From Stutzerimonas stutzeri (GTDB lineage Bacteria; Pseudomonadota; Gammaproteobacteria; Pseudomonadales; Pseudomonadaceae): a DNA stretch of 64,000 nt. The stretch spans positions 105,132 to 169,131 of the forward strand of contig NZ_JAMOII010000006.1 in NCBI RefSeq assembly GCF_024448985.1. The letters are read 5' to 3'. The notes under the pieces were generated by a model, which worked only from the letters and a program-made list of their open reading frames with translations, ran no database searches and was not told the DNA's origin. Positions 48,673 through 57,789 of this stretch are shown piece by piece; the first letter of the stretch is position 1, and every line of letters begins with the position of its first letter. The translations under genes were made by a program, and so were the position numbers.

Positions 48673-50175
48673 ATGAGCGAACAACCGCTGAACCAGCACG
48701 CCATCCAAGAGGAAGAAAACAGCCTGATCCTTCAGCGCAAGGAAAAACTGGCCGCCGAGCGCGCCAAGGGCGATGTTTTCCCCAACGACTTCCGTCGCGA
48801 TAACTACTGCAATGACTTGCAGCAGAAATACGCGGACAAGACCAAGGAAGAGCTGGCAGAAGCGGCGATCCCTGTGAAGGTGGCCGGGCGCATCATGCTC
48901 AACCGCGGCGCCTTCATGGTGATCCAGGACATGACCGGGCGCATCCAGGTCTACGTCAACCGCAAGACCTTGCCGGCCGAAACTCTTGACGCGGTGAAGA
49001 CCTGGGATCTGGGCGACATCATTGCCGCCGAGGGCACATTGGCGCGTTCGGGCAAGGGCGACCTCTACGTCGAGATGACCGATGTGCGGTTGCTGACCAA
49101 GTCGCTGCGTCCGCTGCCGGACAAGCATCACGGCCTGACAGATACCGAGCAGCGCTACCGCCAGCGCTACGTCGACCTGATCGTCAACGAGGAAACCCGC
49201 CACACCTTCCGTGTGCGTTCCCAAGTAATCGGCCACATCCGTAAGTTTCTCAACGAGCGCGACTTCCTCGAAGTCGAAACGCCGATGCTGCAGACCATTC
49301 CGGGCGGCGCAGCTGCGAAGCCGTTCGAAACGCATCACAACGCGTTGGATCTGCCGATGTTCCTGCGCATCGCGCCGGAGCTGTACCTCAAGCGGTTGGT
49401 AGTCGGTGGCTTCGAGCGCGTCTTCGAGATCAATCGCAACTTCCGTAACGAAGGCGTTTCGACCCGGCACAATCCCGAGTTCACCATGCTCGAGTTCTAC
49501 CAGGCCTACGCCGATTACGAAGACAACATGGACCTGACCGAGGAGCTGTTCCGCGAGTTGGCGCAGCTCGTTCTGGGCAGTACTGACGTGCCGTACGGCG
49601 ACAAAGTGTTCCATTTCGGCGAGCCGTTTGCGCGTCTGTCAGTATTCGATGCGATCCTGAAATTCAACCCCGAGATCAGCGCCGCTGACCTGCAGGACGT
49701 CGATACCGCTCGAGCTATCGCCAAGAAAGCGGGAGCCAAGGTGCTCGGCTTCGAAGGCCTGGGCAAGCTGCAGGTGATGATTTTCGAGGAACTGGTCGAG
49801 CACAAACTGGAGCAGCCGACGTTCATCACCCGTTATCCGTTCGAAGTGTCCCCGCTGGCCCGTCGCAGCAACGACGACCCAAGCGTTACAGACCGCTTCG
49901 AGCTGTTCATCGGTGGTCGCGAGATCGCCAATGCCTATTCCGAGCTTAACGACGCTGAAGACCAGGCTGAGCGCTTCCACGCGCAGGTGCGTGACAAGGA
50001 TGCCGGTGACGACGAAGCCATGCATTTCGATGCCGACTTCGTACGCGCACTTGAGTACGGCATGCCACCGACAGCGGGCGAGGGCATTGGCATCGACCGC
50101 CTGGTGATGCTGCTGACCAACTCGCCGTCAATCCGCGACGTGATTCTGTTCCCGCATATGCGTCCCGAGGTCTGA
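48673..50175 (+). CDS. lysS: Lysine--tRNA ligase, class II
   Basis: Charges tRNA-Lys. The 500-residue protein has an N-terminal OB-fold anticodon-binding domain (residues about 65-150, with [17 protein letters not shown]) and the class II catalytic core: motif 2 [18 protein letters not shown] and motif 3 [14 protein letters not shown]. The start ATG is at 48673, 38 bases after the REPIN. Confidence 0.97.
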   Translation: MSEQPLNQHAIQEEENSLILQRKEKLAAERAKGDVFPNDFRRDNYCNDLQQKYADKTKEELAEAAIPVKVAGRIMLNRGAFMVIQDMTGRIQVYVNRKTLPAETLDAVKTWDLGDIIAAEGTLARSGKGDLYVEMTDVRLLTKSLRPLPDKHHGLTDTEQRYRQRYVDLIVNEETRHTFRVRSQVIGHIRKFLNERDFLEVETPMLQTIPGGAAAKPFETHHNALDLPMFLRIAPELYLKRLVVGGFERVFEINRNFRNEGVSTRHNPEFTMLEFYQAYADYEDNMDLTEELFRELAQLVLGSTDVPYGDKVFHFGEPFARLSVFDAILKFNPEISAADLQDVDTARAIAKKAGAKVLGFEGLGKLQVMIFEELVEHKLEQPTFITRYPFEVSPLARRSNDDPSVTDRFELFIGGREIANAYSELNDAEDQAERFHAQVRDKDAGDDEAMHFDADFVRALEYGMPPTAGEGIGIDRLVMLLTNSPSIRDVILFPHMRPEV

Positions 50176-50186
50176 CCTCGGCTGTT

Positions 50187-50213
50187 CCCGCTCGGCGAGA
50201 CTTGCCGAGCGGG
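50187..50213 (+). terminator. Hairpin after lysS
   Basis: A perfect 10-bp stem CCCGCTCGGC (50187-50196) and GCCGAGCGGG (50204-50213) with a seven-base loop lies 12 bases beyond the lysS stop. No T run follows, so termination may be factor-assisted. Confidence 0.6.
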
Positions 50214-50463
50214 TAGCCGTTCCCGCTGCGTGCATCTGGCAGTCGCGCTGGAACCGGAGCTGCACCGCACCGAACGCCAACCTCCGCATCACTGCAGTTG
50301 CCGCATGGTGCCTGCACCTATCACCACCGGCTCGATGGCTTCAGATCGGTCACCGGCTGCCGACAACTTTATACCGCCGGCGCGGCTGTTCGCGAACCGG
50401 ACACGGATCGCGAGGGTCCGCTGATGTATAAGTTGAAGGCTACGGATCACTGACGAGGTACGG

Positions 50464-51759
50464 ATGAATACCCGTAACAATCTCGATGAGTACCAAAGCA
50501 CCGTTCGTGCGCTGTCCGACCGCATCGTGGAAGCGCAAACTCCAGTGCGGGTGCTCGATGCTGTGAAGTGGGACGAGCATGTCCGCCAAGGCTTTTTCGC
50601 AGCAAACGGGCGCGAGCTGCCCAAGGTCGACCGCGCTTATTACGAAGGTCGTCCGCTGGCCTTCGACTCCAGCGCTAAGAAGGAAGAGTTCCAAAACATC
50701 GAGCGTGACATTACCCGTCAGCTGGGGCAGTTCAACCCGGTCGGGCAGATCATGCGTCGGATGTGCAAGGAATATCGCATGGTGATCCGCATGCTCGAAG
50801 CGCGTGGAACCGCTGACTTCGGTCTGATTTCTCAGGAGCTTTACGGCGCCGCTTCGGATGCCTTCCATGCCGGCGACCCGACCTTGTCCGACCTCGGCCT
50901 GATGCTGTCGGACTACTTGAACAACATCGCCGACCGGGGTGATCTCAAGGACGAAGCCAAGGTACTGACCGCCCCGCAGGCGGTGGAGATGTTGCAGCGG
51001 CGCTTGGACCTGGTGTTCGGCGAAGGCGAGGGCGTGATCCGCGTGTTCGAGTCCGATGGCATTCTGGCCGACGCCGCAGCCGGCGCCGATTACATCAAGA
51101 TTCGCAGCGATGCGATGTTCAACGAGCGCGACGTACGTGCGCTGGAAGTTCACGAAGGGCTGGTGCACGTCGGCACCACGCTCAATGGACAGAACCAGCC
51201 GATCTGTACTTTCCTCGCCAAGGGACCGCCGTCGTCCACCGTGACTCAGGAAGGCCTGGCGATCCTGATGGAAGTGATCGCCTTCGCGTCCTATCCGACG
51301 CGGCTGCGCAAGCTCACCAACCGCACCCGCGCCATCCACATGGCCGAAGAGGGCGCGGATTTCCTCGATGTGTTCGCCTTCTTCCGCGACCAGGGCTACG
51401 CCGAGGACGAGTGCTACAGCAACGCCAGCCGGGTATTTCGCGGCTCGCTCCCGAATGGTTTGCCCTTCACCAAGGACCTGTCCTACCTGAAGGGTTTCAT
51501 CATGATCTACAACTACATCCAGCTAGCGGTGCGCAAGGGCAAGCTGGAGCAAATCCCGCTGCTGTTCTGCGGCAAGACCACTTTGGAAGACATGCGCACG
51601 CTGCGCCAACTGGTGGAGGAGGGAATGGTGGTTCCGCCCAAATACCTGCCACAGCAATTCCAAGACCTGAACGCGCTTTCAGCCTGGATGTGTTTCTCCA
51701 ACTTCCTCAATCATCTCAGCCTGGACCGCATCGAGGCTGACTACGCCAACATCATCTAA
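50464..51759 (+). CDS. DUF1704 putative metallopeptidase (HExxxH, QEGLA motif)
   Basis: A 431-residue protein labelled in many genomes as a flavohaemoglobin expression-modulating QEGLA protein. It has HExxxH at His230-His235 (EVHEGLVH) and QEGLA at 262-266, whose Glu263 could be a third zinc ligand. The same motifs define DUF1704, a family that includes the eukaryotic tubulin carboxypeptidase MATCAP. A zinc peptidase activity is therefore likely but unproven for the bacterial protein. It is a single gene ending at a strong terminator. Confidence 0.85.
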   Translation: MNTRNNLDEYQSTVRALSDRIVEAQTPVRVLDAVKWDEHVRQGFFAANGRELPKVDRAYYEGRPLAFDSSAKKEEFQNIERDITRQLGQFNPVGQIMRRMCKEYRMVIRMLEARGTADFGLISQELYGAASDAFHAGDPTLSDLGLMLSDYLNNIADRGDLKDEAKVLTAPQAVEMLQRRLDLVFGEGEGVIRVFESDGILADAAAGADYIKIRSDAMFNERDVRALEVHEGLVHVGTTLNGQNQPICTFLAKGPPSSTVTQEGLAILMEVIAFASYPTRLRKLTNRTRAIHMAEEGADFLDVFAFFRDQGYAEDECYSNASRVFRGSLPNGLPFTKDLSYLKGFIMIYNYIQLAVRKGKLEQIPLLFCGKTTLEDMRTLRQLVEEGMVVPPKYLPQQFQDLNALSAWMCFSNFLNHLSLDRIEADYANII

Positions 51760-51771
51760 TCGATACGCAAG

Positions 51772-51801
51772 AAAAAGCCGGAGCATCTGCCCCGGCTTTT
51801 T
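51772..51801. terminator. Bidirectional terminator between the DUF1704 gene and dctM
   Basis: AAAAAGCCGG (51772-51781) and CCGGCTTTTT (51792-51801) form a perfect 10-bp stem around a ten-base loop, with A/T tracts on both sides, between convergent genes. Confidence 0.9.
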
Positions 51802-51819
51802 CGTTCTCAGTGCAGGCAA

Positions 51820-53130
51820 TCAGAACAGCAGGTTTGGCAGATACGTGGCAATCTCTGGGAAGACCATGATGATGCCTAGCCCAATGATGTTGACGATCAC
51901 GAAAGGTATTACCGACCAGTAGATGTCGCGCATGGTAATGCCCGGCGGCACGATGCCCTTCAGGTAGAACAAGTTGAACCCGAACGGCGGCGTCATATAG
52001 CCGATCTCCATGTTGATCACAAAGAGGATGCCGAACCAGATCGGGTCGAAGCCCAGCGATGCCACGATCGGCAAGAACACCGGGAGGGTGATCAGCATGA
52101 TGCCCACCGGGTCGAGCAGCATCCCCATCAGGAACACCACGGCCATCATGGTGATGATGATGCCCCAGCGTCCGCCTGGCAGATCCATCATCAAGCCTTC
52201 GATCAGCGACTGCGCGCCCATTCCCTGATAAGCCGAGCTGAACGCATGGGCTGCGAACAGAATCCAGGCGATCATCCCGGTCAGCTTGAAGGTGCGGATG
52301 GCAGCTTCCTGAACGATTTCCCAGTTGAGCTTGCGGTAAACCGCAGCGGAGATCAGTGCGCCGAGCACGCCCATGGCGGCGGCCTCGGTAGGTGTGGTCA
52401 TGCCGCCGATGATCGAGCCAAGCACCATCACCACGATGCCGATGGGCAGGATTACCGCGCGGACGGCATGTAGCTTGTCGCTCCAGCTTCCGCGTTCCTC
52501 TTTCGGTAGCGCTGGTGCCAGATGCGGCTGGAAAAAGCAGCGACCCAGTACATAGATAACGGTCAGAGCCACCAGCAGGATGCCTGGTAGCACACCCGCG
52601 GCGAACATCTTGCCTACCGAGACACCACTGATCATCGCGTAGAGGATCATCATGATGCTCGGCGGAATCAGAATGCCCCAACCACCGCCAGTGTTGATGC
52701 AGCCAAGCACCATGCGCTTGTCATAGCCGCGCTCGAGCATGGCCGGCAACGCGATGGTGCCCATGGCCACTACCGCTGCACCGCTGATGCCGACCATCGC
52801 GCCGAAGACCGCACAGATGCCGAGCGTGCCAACCGCCAGGCCGCCACGCATGCCGCCGCACCACAGATGCATCATGCGATAGAGGTCGCGGGCGACGCCG
52901 GTGCGTTCGAGCAGCATCGCCATGAAGACAAACAGCGGGATGGCCACCAGCGTGAAGCTGCCCATGGTGCCCCACATTTGCGAGGCCACCATGTAGAAGG
53001 CGTCGACGCCCCAGGTGAAATACAGAAACAGGACCGAAACTCCGCCGAGTACGAAGGCCAGCGGCAAACCAAGAATCAGGAAAAAAATAAGCGATAAGAA
53101 GAACAGCAGGGTGGTGATCTCGATGCTCAT
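51820..53130 (-). CDS. dctM: TRAP transporter large permease DctM
   Basis: Large membrane subunit of a sodium-driven tripartite (TRAP) transporter, 436 residues with about 12 transmembrane helices. Family features include GVARDLYRMMHLWCGGMRGG, GGWGILIPPSIMMILYA and the GSIIGGMTTPTEAAAMGV and LDPVGIM segments. Its ATG overlaps the dctQ stop by 4 bases, so the two membrane subunits are coupled. Confidence 0.95.
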   Translation of the reverse strand: MSIEITTLLFFLSLIFFLILGLPLAFVLGGVSVLFLYFTWGVDAFYMVASQMWGTMGSFTLVAIPLFVFMAMLLERTGVARDLYRMMHLWCGGMRGGLAVGTLGICAVFGAMVGISGAAVVAMGTIALPAMLERGYDKRMVLGCINTGGGWGILIPPSIMMILYAMISGVSVGKMFAAGVLPGILLVALTVIYVLGRCFFQPHLAPALPKEERGSWSDKLHAVRAVILPIGIVVMVLGSIIGGMTTPTEAAAMGVLGALISAAVYRKLNWEIVQEAAIRTFKLTGMIAWILFAAHAFSSAYQGMGAQSLIEGLMMDLPGGRWGIIITMMAVVFLMGMLLDPVGIMLITLPVFLPIVASLGFDPIWFGILFVINMEIGYMTPPFGFNLFYLKGIVPPGITMRDIYWSVIPFVIVNIIGLGIIMVFPEIATYLPNLLF

Positions 53131-53672
53131 TCTTGCCCCTCCTTGGATGATTCAGGCAGATCAAGACCAGGCTCGAGATTCAGCGCGACGAGTATGTCTT
53201 CAAGCAGCTTTGCCACACCTTGCAGAAGTAGCAGTCCGACTGCGATTGGGATGGCCGCTTTTATCGGCCAGATCGGAGGATTCCAAGCCGAGTAGGAGGT
53301 TTCCATGCTTTGAATCGACTCCCAGGCCATAGAACTACCGAAATACAGCAGGGCCGCCACGAAGAGGAAAAACATTACAGAGGTGAAGATATCCAGCCAG
53401 GCCTGGGTGCGCCGCGACAGTGCGCTATAGAGCAGATCGACACTGACATGGCCGCGATGGGCCAGGACGTAACCACCGGACAGGACGATGTAGAGGCCGA
53501 ACAGCATTTGCCCGAGCTCGTTAGTCCATGAGGTCGGCGAGGCAAATAGGTATCGCATGAACACTTCGCCAATCAGCAATAGAAAAATGACGAAGATCAG
53601 ATACGCCGCCCAGCGACCGATCACATTGTTCAGCCGCGTAATGCCGTTTATGTACGCATGAATTAAGCGCAT
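53127..53672 (-). CDS. dctQ: TRAP transporter small permease DctQ
   Basis: Small membrane subunit of 181 residues with four transmembrane helices (WAAYLIFVIFLLLIGEVFMRY, LGQMLFGLYIVLSGGYVL, AWLDIFTSVMFFLFVAALLYFG, IWPIKAAIPIAVGLLLLQG). The motif TSWTNELGQ after the first helix is typical of DctQ. It lies between dctP and dctM. Confidence 0.92.
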   Translation of the reverse strand: MRLIHAYINGITRLNNVIGRWAAYLIFVIFLLLIGEVFMRYLFASPTSWTNELGQMLFGLYIVLSGGYVLAHRGHVSVDLLYSALSRRTQAWLDIFTSVMFFLFVAALLYFGSSMAWESIQSMETSYSAWNPPIWPIKAAIPIAVGLLLLQGVAKLLEDILVALNLEPGLDLPESSKEGQE

Positions 53673-53712
53673 CGCTAACTCCAGGACAGCACGGAGAATC
53701 GGGAGCGAACCC

Positions 53713-53767
53713 GCACCGGGCGCCCGTGATGGCAGGATTGAGTGGCGCCATCACGAATGCCGGGTGC
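53713..53767 (-). promoter_or_regulatory. Intercistronic stem-loop between dctP and dctQ
   Basis: Inner arms CGTGATGGC (53725-53733) and GCCATCACG (53747-53755) pair perfectly, and outer arms GCACCGGGC (53713-53721) and GCCGGGTGC (53759-53767) pair with one mismatch. A long hairpin here would protect the dctP part of the mRNA or partly end transcription, so that more binding protein than permease is made. Confidence 0.65.
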
Positions 53768-53785
53768 GCTGGTGAGCTTGTCAGG

Positions 53786-54820
53786 TCAGAGGTAGCCGAG
53801 ATCGCCAAGCATGGTCTTGAGCATCTGTAGCGCCTTGGCCGCGTTTTCGCTGCGCTTGCCTTCGGCGTCCCAAGTCTTCTGCGCGACTTCGGTCAGGCGC
53901 TTCTGAACGTCATCGGGTAGCGTGTTGACCTCAACACCGTGTTCCTTGATGGCGTTGGAGAGGGCAATCTGCTCCTGATACAGGTACTCGTTGGTACGGA
54001 ACCAGAACTGCTCGTCCAGGACCTGCTTGACGACTTTCTGATCTTCCTCGGACAGCGCGTCGAGCGCCTTCTGGCTGACAATGATCACATCGGTACCGGC
54101 AATGTTTAGTGCCGGTTTGACGTGGTACTTGGTCACTTCATAGAAGCTCATGCTCGCCGCACCCTGGGCGGCGCCCCAATGCGCAGCGTCGACCACGCCG
54201 GTGTCCAGCGCAGGATAGAGTTCGCTACCCGGCAGGAAGGTGGTTGAAGCACCGGCTTCACTGAGGAATTTCTGCAGCGCGCCCGAGGAGCGGATCTTCA
54301 GCTTGGTGAAGTCTTCCCAGCTGTTGATTGGCTTCTTCACAACCATCTCGGTGGGGTAAACCTTGTCAGTCGACCAGTACACGTTGTGCTTGGCCGCTTC
54401 CTCGCGAAGCATGTCTTCGAAGCCCATGTGCTTGTGGAAATACGCGGCTTCCCAGACGTTGCGGAAGGCGAAGGGCAGACCGGAGGCGATACCGGCCAAG
54501 ATTATTTTGTCCTGGGCGTAACCGGGGGAGATCGTGCCCATCTGCAAGATACCGCGGCTGACCGCGTTGAAGGTTTCCGTATCTTTGAACAGAGCGCCGG
54601 CCTCGAACAGCTGCAATTGCAGGCGGCCTTCGGTACGTCGTTCGAGCTCAGTCTTCAGGCGAACCAGACTGTCTTTATAGGAGCTGCTGGCGCTCGGCCA
54701 ATGGGACTGGACACGCCATTTGGCGACGTCCTGCGCGGCGGCCATCTGCGGTGCAACCGCACCGATCGCCAGCGCGACCAGGCTAGCGGGTACGAGTAAC
54801 TTCTTGAGCATGGATTTCAT
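53786..54820 (-). CDS. dctP: TRAP transporter substrate-binding protein DctP
   Basis: Periplasmic binding protein of 344 residues with signal peptide MKSMLKKLLVPASLVALAIG...AAAQD. The start at 54820 has AGGA at good spacing; the open frame continues upstream to 54892 without signal features. The DctP fold is marked by KWRVQSHWP, TKLKIRSSG, whose arginine usually binds the substrate carboxylate, and VVDAAHWGAA. A carboxylic acid substrate is expected; the divergent acyl-CoA operon suggests it feeds that pathway. Confidence 0.94.
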   Translation of the reverse strand: MKSMLKKLLVPASLVALAIGAVAPQMAAAQDVAKWRVQSHWPSASSSYKDSLVRLKTELERRTEGRLQLQLFEAGALFKDTETFNAVSRGILQMGTISPGYAQDKIILAGIASGLPFAFRNVWEAAYFHKHMGFEDMLREEAAKHNVYWSTDKVYPTEMVVKKPINSWEDFTKLKIRSSGALQKFLSEAGASTTFLPGSELYPALDTGVVDAAHWGAAQGAASMSFYEVTKYHVKPALNIAGTDVIIVSQKALDALSEEDQKVVKQVLDEQFWFRTNEYLYQEQIALSNAIKEHGVEVNTLPDDVQKRLTEVAQKTWDAEGKRSENAAKALQMLKTMLGDLGYL

Positions 54821-55255
54821 AACGCGTCCTCTTGTTGTAATTGTCTGGCTGACGGCCACTTTCTTGCACTTGCATCGCTCTCTGTTTCGCACAGCAAAAC
54901 TAATTTCTGCATAGTTATCCGAAAGCTAACATAGCGTGCAGCTTTTTCAACCACCAGCAGAGCGCTATCGTCATCTTTCATATCTTTCCCAATATGTCCA
55001 ACCGCTTGGCTGAATGGCGCTATGGCACTTCGACATTGAGCTTAGACGGTTCTGTTTGTGGGTCGTCATAATTCTGCCTGATGGAACTGGATTTCGAATT
55101 GACGCATCGTTTCAGGCATGCCAGCTTCAAAAGGAAGCGGATTCGTCATAAAAACAATCCAGAGGACACGCTATGCGGCTCGACATCAGAACTATCGGGA
55201 AGGAATTGAGGCATGCCTGGACGCCCACCACGACCTTACGCCCGAAACCTGCCCG
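54821..55255. other. Divergent regulatory spacer between the TRAP genes and the acyl-CoA operon
   Basis: This 435-base gap holds the outward promoters for dctPQM and the plus-strand operon. I cannot name a convincing -35/-10 pair or operator. The frame of the thioesterase is open back to 55118, so its 5' part may be coding if translation begins there. No regulator gene lies in the window next to the cluster. Confidence 0.4.
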
Positions 55256-55774
55256 ATGAACGGAGTGGACGTGGATCAGCTGACGAGCGAGGCCCCGAGC
55301 GATCACCAGCCGATTAGCGGAGGCAAGGATTTGCCGGGCTTTCATCAGGTGCTTGGCTATCGTCAGGTGTCTTGGTCTGAAAACGAGGCGGTTATTGAGT
55401 TGGATGTGCAGGCTTGCCATCTGAACATGGCAGGTGTGCTCCATGGCGGGGTGCTGACATCGCTACTTGATGTGGTACTGGCCGAGGCAGGCACCTACTG
55501 TCCTTACCCAGGGCGCGTGCGCAAGGCCATGACGTTGGTACTCAACACGACTTTTACCGGCCAGTGTTCAGGCGGCGTCATCCGCGCCATCGGTAAGCGG
55601 CGTGCCGGTGGCAACCGAATTTTCAACAGTTCCGGCGAAGTACGCGACCAGGATGATCGTCTGCTGGCGATCGGCGAAGCGACTTTCCGCCTGCGCTCCG
55701 GCAGCGAGCATCCGCAAGGGGTGCCATTTTCGTTGCCCTCGCAAAACAACAAGAAGGAGAACGGCGATGTATGA
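55256..55774 (+). CDS. PaaI-type hotdog-fold thioesterase
   Basis: Acyl-CoA thioesterase of about 172 residues from ATG 55256, with the hotdog helix [27 protein letters not shown] and the following strands. It probably removes CoA from a stalled intermediate or product. The start is uncertain: no strong RBS precedes 55256, the frame is open from 55118, and GTG 55271 has a GGAG upstream. It overlaps the acyl-CoA dehydrogenase start by 8 bases and so opens the catabolic operon. Confidence 0.78.
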   Translation: MNGVDVDQLTSEAPSDHQPISGGKDLPGFHQVLGYRQVSWSENEAVIELDVQACHLNMAGVLHGGVLTSLLDVVLAEAGTYCPYPGRVRKAMTLVLNTTFTGQCSGGVIRAIGKRRAGGNRIFNSSGEVRDQDDRLLAIGEATFRLRSGSEHPQGVPFSLPSQNNKKENGDV

Positions 55775-56978
55775 ATTGACTGGTAAAGCGCTCCAGATTC
55801 ATGAACAGCTGACGGCTTTCATGGAAGAGCATGTCTATCCCAACGAACATCTCTTTCATGAACAGGTCGCCACCGCAGCGGATCGCTGGGCGCCGCCGCC
55901 GATCCTCGAAGAGCTCAAGCACAAAGCCAAGGCGCAGGGGCTATGGAACCTGTTCCTGCCAGAGAGTGAGTTTGGCGCCGGGCTGACCAATTTCGAATAC
56001 GCCCATCTTTGCGAAATCATGGGGCGCTCCCACGGCGCTGCTGAGGTCTTCAACTGCTCGGCGCCGGACACCGGCAACATGGAGGTGTTGACGCGCTATG
56101 GCACGCCGGAACAGCAGGAGCAGTGGCTCAAGCCTTTGCTCGATGGCGAGATCCGCTCCTGCTTTTCCATGACGGAACCTGACGTGGCCTCGTCCGACGC
56201 CACCAATATCGCCTGCGAGATCCGCCGCGAAGGTGACGAGTATGTGATCAACGGGCACAAGTGGTGGTCGTCCGGCGCGATGGCAACCTCCTGCAAGATC
56301 GCCATTGTCATGGGTAAGACCGATCCCACGGCCGAGCGCCATCGGCAGCAGTCGATGATCCTCGTGCCGCTGGATACGCCCGGCGTGGAAATCACCCGCG
56401 CGCTCCACGTATTTGGTTACGACCACGCGCCTCACGGTCATGCCGAGATTCACTACAACAATGTCCGCGTCCCGGCGAGCAATATGTTGCTGGGCGAGGG
56501 CCGTGGTTTCGAGATTGCTCAGGGTCGTCTCGGCCCAGGCCGCATCCACCACTGCATGCGCACCATCGGTGTGGCCGAGCGCGCGCTGCAAGCCATGTGC
56601 GAGCGCGTTCATTCCCGCGTGGCGTTCGGCAAGCCGCTGGCGGATTTCGATTCGATCCGCAAGGACATCGCCCGTTCGCGTATCGAAATCGAGCAGACCC
56701 GCCTATTAACGCTCAAAGCGGCGCGCATGATGGACACGGTCGGCAACAAAGTGGCGCGGCAGGAAATTGCCATGATCAAGGCCGCCGCACCGAGCATGGC
56801 GTTGCGGGTGCTTGATCGCGCCATTCAGGTTCACGGCGCCAAGGGCGTCTGCCAGGACAGCTTCCTGGCGGCGGCCTGGGCTCATCAGCGGACCCTGCGG
56901 TTGGCGGACGGCCCGGATGAGGTGCATCTGGACACCATCGCCAAGCTGGAGCTGCAGAACTACTCCAAAAAGCGCTGA
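55767..56978 (+). CDS. Acyl-CoA dehydrogenase-family protein, ACAD11-like
   Basis: FAD-binding ACAD of 403 residues from ATG 55767 with AAGGAG upstream. FAD and substrate motifs are [14 protein letters not shown] and [11 protein letters not shown]; the C-terminal helical domain has VHGAKG. Instead of the usual EGT catalytic glutamate the protein has Asp381-Gly-Pro ([10 protein letters not shown]), the pattern I associate with the ACAD10/11-LvaC group, which acts on 4-phosphoacyl-CoA rather than saturated acyl-CoA. An APH kinase, fused to this domain in ACAD11, is two genes downstream. Confidence 0.85.
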   Translation: MYELTGKALQIHEQLTAFMEEHVYPNEHLFHEQVATAADRWAPPPILEELKHKAKAQGLWNLFLPESEFGAGLTNFEYAHLCEIMGRSHGAAEVFNCSAPDTGNMEVLTRYGTPEQQEQWLKPLLDGEIRSCFSMTEPDVASSDATNIACEIRREGDEYVINGHKWWSSGAMATSCKIAIVMGKTDPTAERHRQQSMILVPLDTPGVEITRALHVFGYDHAPHGHAEIHYNNVRVPASNMLLGEGRGFEIAQGRLGPGRIHHCMRTIGVAERALQAMCERVHSRVAFGKPLADFDSIRKDIARSRIEIEQTRLLTLKAARMMDTVGNKVARQEIAMIKAAAPSMALRVLDRAIQVHGAKGVCQDSFLAAAWAHQRTLRLADGPDEVHLDTIAKLELQNYSKKR

Positions 56979-57011
56979 GCCTCCGACAAAACCTATAAGA
57001 AGGATGCAGTC

Positions 57012-57779
57012 ATGAATAATCCGCTATTTGATCTGACCGGAAAGGTGGCGCTGATCACCGGTTCCACTCGCGGTATTGGCCGCTCCATCGCCGAAGAGAT
57101 GGCCCGGTGCGGCGCCCGCGTCGTCATTTCCAGCCGCAAGGCCGATGCCTGCGAGGCGGTGGCGGGCGAACTCAACGCTGCCGGCTACGAGGCCATCTCG
57201 GTACCTTGCCACGTAGGCCGCAAGGAAGACCTGCAGCGGTTGGTCGACACCACCCTGCAAACTTGGGGGCGCATCGACGTACTGGTCTGCAACGCGGCCA
57301 CCAACCCTGTCTATGGTCCAACCAGCGAGCTGACCGACGACGCCTGGGACAAGATCATGGACACCAACGTCAAGGGCACCTTCTGGCTGTCCAACATGGT
57401 CCTGCCGCAGATGGCCGAGCGCGGTGAGGGTGCGGTGATCATGCTTTCCAGTATTGCCGGCCTGCGAGGCAATACCGTGATCGGCACCTACGGTGTGTCC
57501 AAGGCAGCCGAAGCGGCGCTGGCACGCAATCTGGCTGCCGAGTGGGGCCCCAAGGGCATTCGCGTCAACGCCATCGCGCCGGGGCTGGTGCGTACCGATT
57601 TTGCAAAGGCACTGCTCGATGATCCGGAGCGGGTACGCCGCGCCGCCGAAAAGACGCCACTACGACGTATCGGCGAGCCGGTGGATATCGCCGGTTTGGC
57701 GGTGTTCCTTGCAGCGCCGGCCAGTGCCTATATCACCGGCCAGGTAATCGTCGCCGATGGCGGCGAAACCGCATGCTGA
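57012..57779 (+). CDS. Short-chain dehydrogenase/reductase (LvaD-like position)
   Basis: Classical SDR of 255 residues: cofactor motif GSTRGIGRSIAEEM near 17, NAATNP, catalytic Ser (MLSSIAG), Tyr-Lys in YGVSKAAE, and the C-terminal GQVIVADGGETAC. It likely interconverts a keto and a hydroxy group of an acyl-CoA. In the lva levulinate operon an SDR holds the comparable role. It lies 33 bases after the ACAD and 10 bases before the kinase gene. Confidence 0.88.
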   Translation: MNNPLFDLTGKVALITGSTRGIGRSIAEEMARCGARVVISSRKADACEAVAGELNAAGYEAISVPCHVGRKEDLQRLVDTTLQTWGRIDVLVCNAATNPVYGPTSELTDDAWDKIMDTNVKGTFWLSNMVLPQMAERGEGAVIMLSSIAGLRGNTVIGTYGVSKAAEAALARNLAAEWGPKGIRVNAIAPGLVRTDFAKALLDDPERVRRAAEKTPLRRIGEPVDIAGLAVFLAAPASAYITGQVIVADGGETAC

Positions 57780-57789
57780 GGGGCCGGTA

